A DNA stretch of 64,000 nucleotides from assembly GCA_963777905.1 (NCBI GenBank), contig CAVZSM010000020.1:1-64000 (forward strand). The letters are read 5' to 3'. This document shows, piece after piece, positions 61,665 through 64,000 of the stretch (the stretch's first letter is position 1; each line of letters opens with the position of its first letter). Made by a program: the position numbers and the translations under genes. The DNA comes from Trebonia sp963777905 (GTDB lineage Bacteria > Actinomycetota > Actinomycetes > Streptosporangiales > Streptosporangiaceae). Below the pieces are notes generated by a model. That model ran no database searches and had not been told where the DNA came from. It saw only the letters and a program-made list of their open reading frames with translations.

Positions 61665-62456
61665 GTGTCGCGATTCAGCCAGCCTCGGATCGGCGCACCC
61701 GATGGCTTCTTCGTCGTCACCTTCCCGATGTCGCCGAGCACTCTCTTCGACTGGCACGTTCACGAGGACCATCAGCTGGCCTGGGCGTCGGCCGGAGTGC
61801 TCACCGTGCTCACTGGGCTCACTGGGCTCACTGGGCACACCGAGCTCACCGGGGGAACGACCTGGGTGCTGCCGCCGAGCCGCGCGCTGTGGATCCCGGC
61901 GGGCCTGCCGCACGAGACGGGCGCGTCGGGACGGGCGACGATGCGCAGCGTCTACGTGCCGCCAGGGATGTCGCCGGTGACCTGGGACGCGCCGACCGTG
62001 GTCGCGGCGAGCCCGCTGCTCGCCGAGGTGATCGGCTACCTGAGCGGCGAGCTGACCGCCACCCAGCGCGAGCACGCGGAGGCGCTGCTGTCCGACCTGC
62101 TGACGCCGCTCCCGGTAACCACGCTGAACGTGCCGTTCCCCGGCGACCCCATCGCCGGTTCGGTGGCCCGCCAGCTGAGCGACAACCCGGCCGACCAGAA
62201 GACGCTCGCGGAGTGGGGCCGCGCGGTCGGGGCGAGCGAGCGGACGCTGGCCCGCGCGTTCGTGACCGCGACCGGGCTGCCCTTCGGCCGCTGGCGAACG
62301 CTGCTGCGGCTCCAGTCGGCGCTGCCGCTGCTCGCCAGCGGCGAGGTTGTCAGCCGTATCGCCGCCCGGGTGGGGTACCAGACGCCGAGCGCGTTCACCG
62401 CCGCCTTCCGCCGGGAGACCGGCACGACCCCGGCCGCGTACTTCGGCCGGACCTGA
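61665..62456 (+). CDS. AraC-family transcriptional regulator
   Basis: A 263-residue regulator with an N-terminal cupin-like sensing domain (FDWHVHEDHQLAWASAGVLTV) and a C-terminal pair of helix-turn-helix motifs (SERTLARAFVTATGLPFGRWR, SRIAARVGYQTPSAFTAAFRRETGTTPAAYFGR). The cupin domain contains an LTGLTGLTGHTELTGG insertion made of tandem 9-nt repeats (about 61798-61857). It is divergent from the methyltransferase gene. GTG 61665 is the start. Confidence 0.9.
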   Translation: MSRFSQPRIGAPDGFFVVTFPMSPSTLFDWHVHEDHQLAWASAGVLTVLTGLTGLTGHTELTGGTTWVLPPSRALWIPAGLPHETGASGRATMRSVYVPPGMSPVTWDAPTVVAASPLLAEVIGYLSGELTATQREHAEALLSDLLTPLPVTTLNVPFPGDPIAGSVARQLSDNPADQKTLAEWGRAVGASERTLARAFVTATGLPFGRWRTLLRLQSALPLLASGEVVSRIAARVGYQTPSAFTAAFRRETGTTPAAYFGRT

Positions 62457-62506
62457 AGACCTGAAGACCAAAGCAGGGCCGGAAAAGCCCCGAAAAGCCC
62501 GAAAAG

Positions 62507-62956
62507 CTACGTCGGCGTGATCCCCAGGTCGCCGCGCCCCGAAGGACCCGGCGTGTTCTCAGGGACGACGTTCACCAGCGAATGCGCGGCCATCACCAGG
62601 TAGTCCCACAGCTGCGCGTCGAGCGCCGGGTCAAGCTCCACCGAGTCGAGCGCCGTCCGCATATGCGTCAGCCACAAGTCGCGTTCGGTCTCGCCAATGT
62701 GAAATCGCACGTGCCGCATCCGCAGCCGCGGATGCCCGCGCAGCTCGTTGTACGTCGTCGGCCCGCCCCAGTACTGCATGAGGAACAACCGCAGGTGCTC
62801 CTCAGCCGGCCCCAGGTCTTGCGCCGGGTAGACCGCCCGCAGCACCGGGTCGGCGGCCACCTCTTCGTAGAACCGGTGCACCAGCCGGGTAAACGTCTCC
62901 TCGCCGCCGACAGCCTCGTAAAAGGTCAGCGGCGGCCGCGTGCTCTCCTCGCTCAT
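62507..62956 (-). CDS. glbO: Group II truncated haemoglobin (GlbO)
   Basis: A 149-residue trHbO: FYEAVGGEETFTRLVHRFYEEVAADPVLRAVYP, FLMQYWGGPTTYNELRGHPRLRMRHVRFHIG (proximal His in the RHVRF region), and the Trp in WGGP. The GGPTTYN, WDYLV and other trHbII landmarks are present. It binds O2/NO and is usually near ettA and an MscS channel in actinobacteria, as here. The first start ATG 62956 is good. Confidence 0.93.
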   Translation of the reverse strand: MSEESTRPPLTFYEAVGGEETFTRLVHRFYEEVAADPVLRAVYPAQDLGPAEEHLRLFLMQYWGGPTTYNELRGHPRLRMRHVRFHIGETERDLWLTHMRTALDSVELDPALDAQLWDYLVMAAHSLVNVVPENTPGPSGRGDLGITPT

Positions 62957-62972
62957 GACAGGTCAACCCTAC

Positions 62973-64000
62973 CTAGCTCGCGACAGCGGACGTGGGCGTG
63001 ATCCCCGCGGAGTCGAGGGCGGCCTTGACCCTGGCGCGCATCTCCCGCTCCACTTCCCACTGCCGCAGCGGCGCGGTCTTCACCACGACCCGCATGGTGA
63101 CCGTCGGCGGCGGCGTCATGTCGACCTGCTGCGCGCCCCACACCTCCGGCTTCTCGATCATCACGGTGCGCCAGACCGGCTCGTTCCACATGCCCGCCAC
63201 GGTGTCCGCGAGCAGCGTCCGGATCGTGGTCAGGTCGGCGGTGTACGGCACGGGGAAGTCGAGCACCGCGCGCGCCCACCCCTGGGACTCGTTGCCCACC
63301 GTCTCGATGGCGCCGTTGCGGATGTGCCAGACGATGCCATTCACGGAACGCAGCCGCGTGATCCGCAGCGTCACCGTCTCCACGGTCCCGGTGGCGTCGC
63401 CCACCGTGATCACGTCCCCGACCCCGTACTGGTCCTCGACCAGCATGAAGACGCCGGACAGGTAGTCGCGGACCAGGTTCTGCGCCCCGAATCCGACCGC
63501 GATGCCCACCACGCCGGCGCTGGCGAGCAGCGGCGCGAGGTTGATCCCCAGGTCGCCGAGGATGGTGACCCCGGCGATGGAGAAGATCGTGACCGACGCG
63601 GCGCTGCGCAGCACCGAGCCGAGCGCGCGCACCCGCTGCTTGCGCCGCTCGTCGATCAGGGCGCGCTCCGCCTGCGCCGCGGCCGCCGCCATCTCCGGCG
63701 AGCCGTCCGCGCCGTTCAGGGCGCCGCCGTGGCCGGCGGTCCCCGCCGCCCCGCGCTCTTCCGCGGGCACCGAGCTGTTGGCTTCCGCGACGGCCGCCGC
63801 CTCGGCCGCCGTGACCTGCTCGCCCGCGGCAGCCGCCGCGCCCCGCCGCCGCCGGTAGTCGAGCCCGCCCCGGACGATTCGCGACGTCGCCGCCCCGTTC
63901 CTGAACTGCGGCAGCAGGGTCCGGGCGGCCCGCTCGGTCACCCGGTTGATCACCCGGTACACCACGAACCGGATGAGCAGCGCGAGCAGCACCACGAAGA
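62973..64000 (-). CDS. Mechanosensitive ion channel MscS-family protein (partial)
   Basis: The gene continues past the right edge; the visible 340 residues cover the C-terminal part. There is a hydrophobic segment FVVYRVINRVTERAARTL, a variable Ala-rich loop, the pore-lining region AGVVGIAVGFGAQNLVRDYLSGVFMLVEDQYGVGD and the beta-domain VETVTLRITRLRSVNGIVWHIRNGAIETVGNESQGWARAVLD. The end VDMTPPPTVTMRVVVKTAPLRQWEVEREMR is the alpha/beta domain. An MscS gene next to glbO is typical for actinobacteria. It is the right-most feature. Confidence 0.92.
   Translation of the reverse strand, partial: FVVLLALLIRFVVYRVINRVTERAARTLLPQFRNGAATSRIVRGGLDYRRRRGAAAAAGEQVTAAEAAAVAEANSSVPAEERGAAGTAGHGGALNGADGSPEMAAAAAQAERALIDERRKQRVRALGSVLRSAASVTIFSIAGVTILGDLGINLAPLLASAGVVGIAVGFGAQNLVRDYLSGVFMLVEDQYGVGDVITVGDATGTVETVTLRITRLRSVNGIVWHIRNGAIETVGNESQGWARAVLDFPVPYTADLTTIRTLLADTVAGMWNEPVWRTVMIEKPEVWGAQQVDMTPPPTVTMRVVVKTAPLRQWEVEREMRARVKAALDSAGITPTSAVAS

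Overview
The window is chromosomal DNA of a very high-GC actinomycete. Signs are the third-position G/C bias, frequent GTG and TTG starts, many ATGA/GTGA gene overlaps, XRE/DUF5753-type regulators, DnaE2 with a DUF6504-like partner, dynamin-like GTPase pairs, EttA beside an SSB paralogue, a type-O truncated globin and an Arg(TCU) tRNA. A Streptosporangiales-like organism is my guess; the sequence does not fix genus. At least four otherwise recognisable genes between 19.6 and 29.3 kb carry a single frameshift, so some indels may be assembly errors.

Left part (0-16 kb). A truncated XRE regulator runs into an antisense integrase fragment beside tRNA-Arg, the scar of an integrated element. Then come Ohr, a VOC protein, an NCS1 permease divergent from an ADP-ribosylglycohydrolase/PfkB kinase pair (similar in content to E. 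coli yegTUV), and an EamA exporter divergent from an Lrp regulator. From 13.6 down to 7.4 kb a continuous minus-strand run encodes an OmpR response regulator, a histidine kinase, an HD-GYP/LuxR hybrid, an NTF2-like protein, a cytochrome P450 and an OsmC protein. A nucleoside hydrolase and glyA follow.

Middle (16-30.7 kb). A DUF6504-like gene and dnaE2 sit behind a promoter whose -10 is overlapped by a LexA-like box. Then come simple-sequence repeats, a split AbiEi/DUF559 gene behind three copies of a conserved operator-like repeat, a UDP-sulfoquinovose-synthase-like gene with GtrA and GT2 neighbours, cobH, cysG, and two adjacent frameshifted dynamin-like GTPases.

Catabolic cluster (30.7-41.3 kb, all minus). 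LysR, FAD oxidoreductase, AcnX large and small subunits, an IlvD/Edd dehydratase and a complete branched-chain-amino-acid-type ABC importer (LivF, LivH, a LivM-LivG fusion, lipoprotein). Neighbouring genes mostly overlap by 1-4 nt. This looks like an uptake and dehydration pathway for an unidentified hydroxy or amino acid, and is the best candidate for an undescribed system.

Right part (41.3-64 kb). An APH-like protein, a cytoplasmic HtrA-like protease, a P-loop kinase and ssb. Between ssb and ettA, neighbours in other actinobacteria, lies about 8 kb of decayed DNA: poly-A tracts, broken lipoprotein, repeat-protein and toroid genes, a broken ISAs1 transposase and an intact tyrosine integrase, that is, an eroded genomic island. 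After ettA come a decayed NarL-type two-component pair with an internal duplication, an intact sensor/pseudo-sensor/response-regulator operon, two methyltransferases, an AraC regulator, GlbO and an MscS channel running off the edge.
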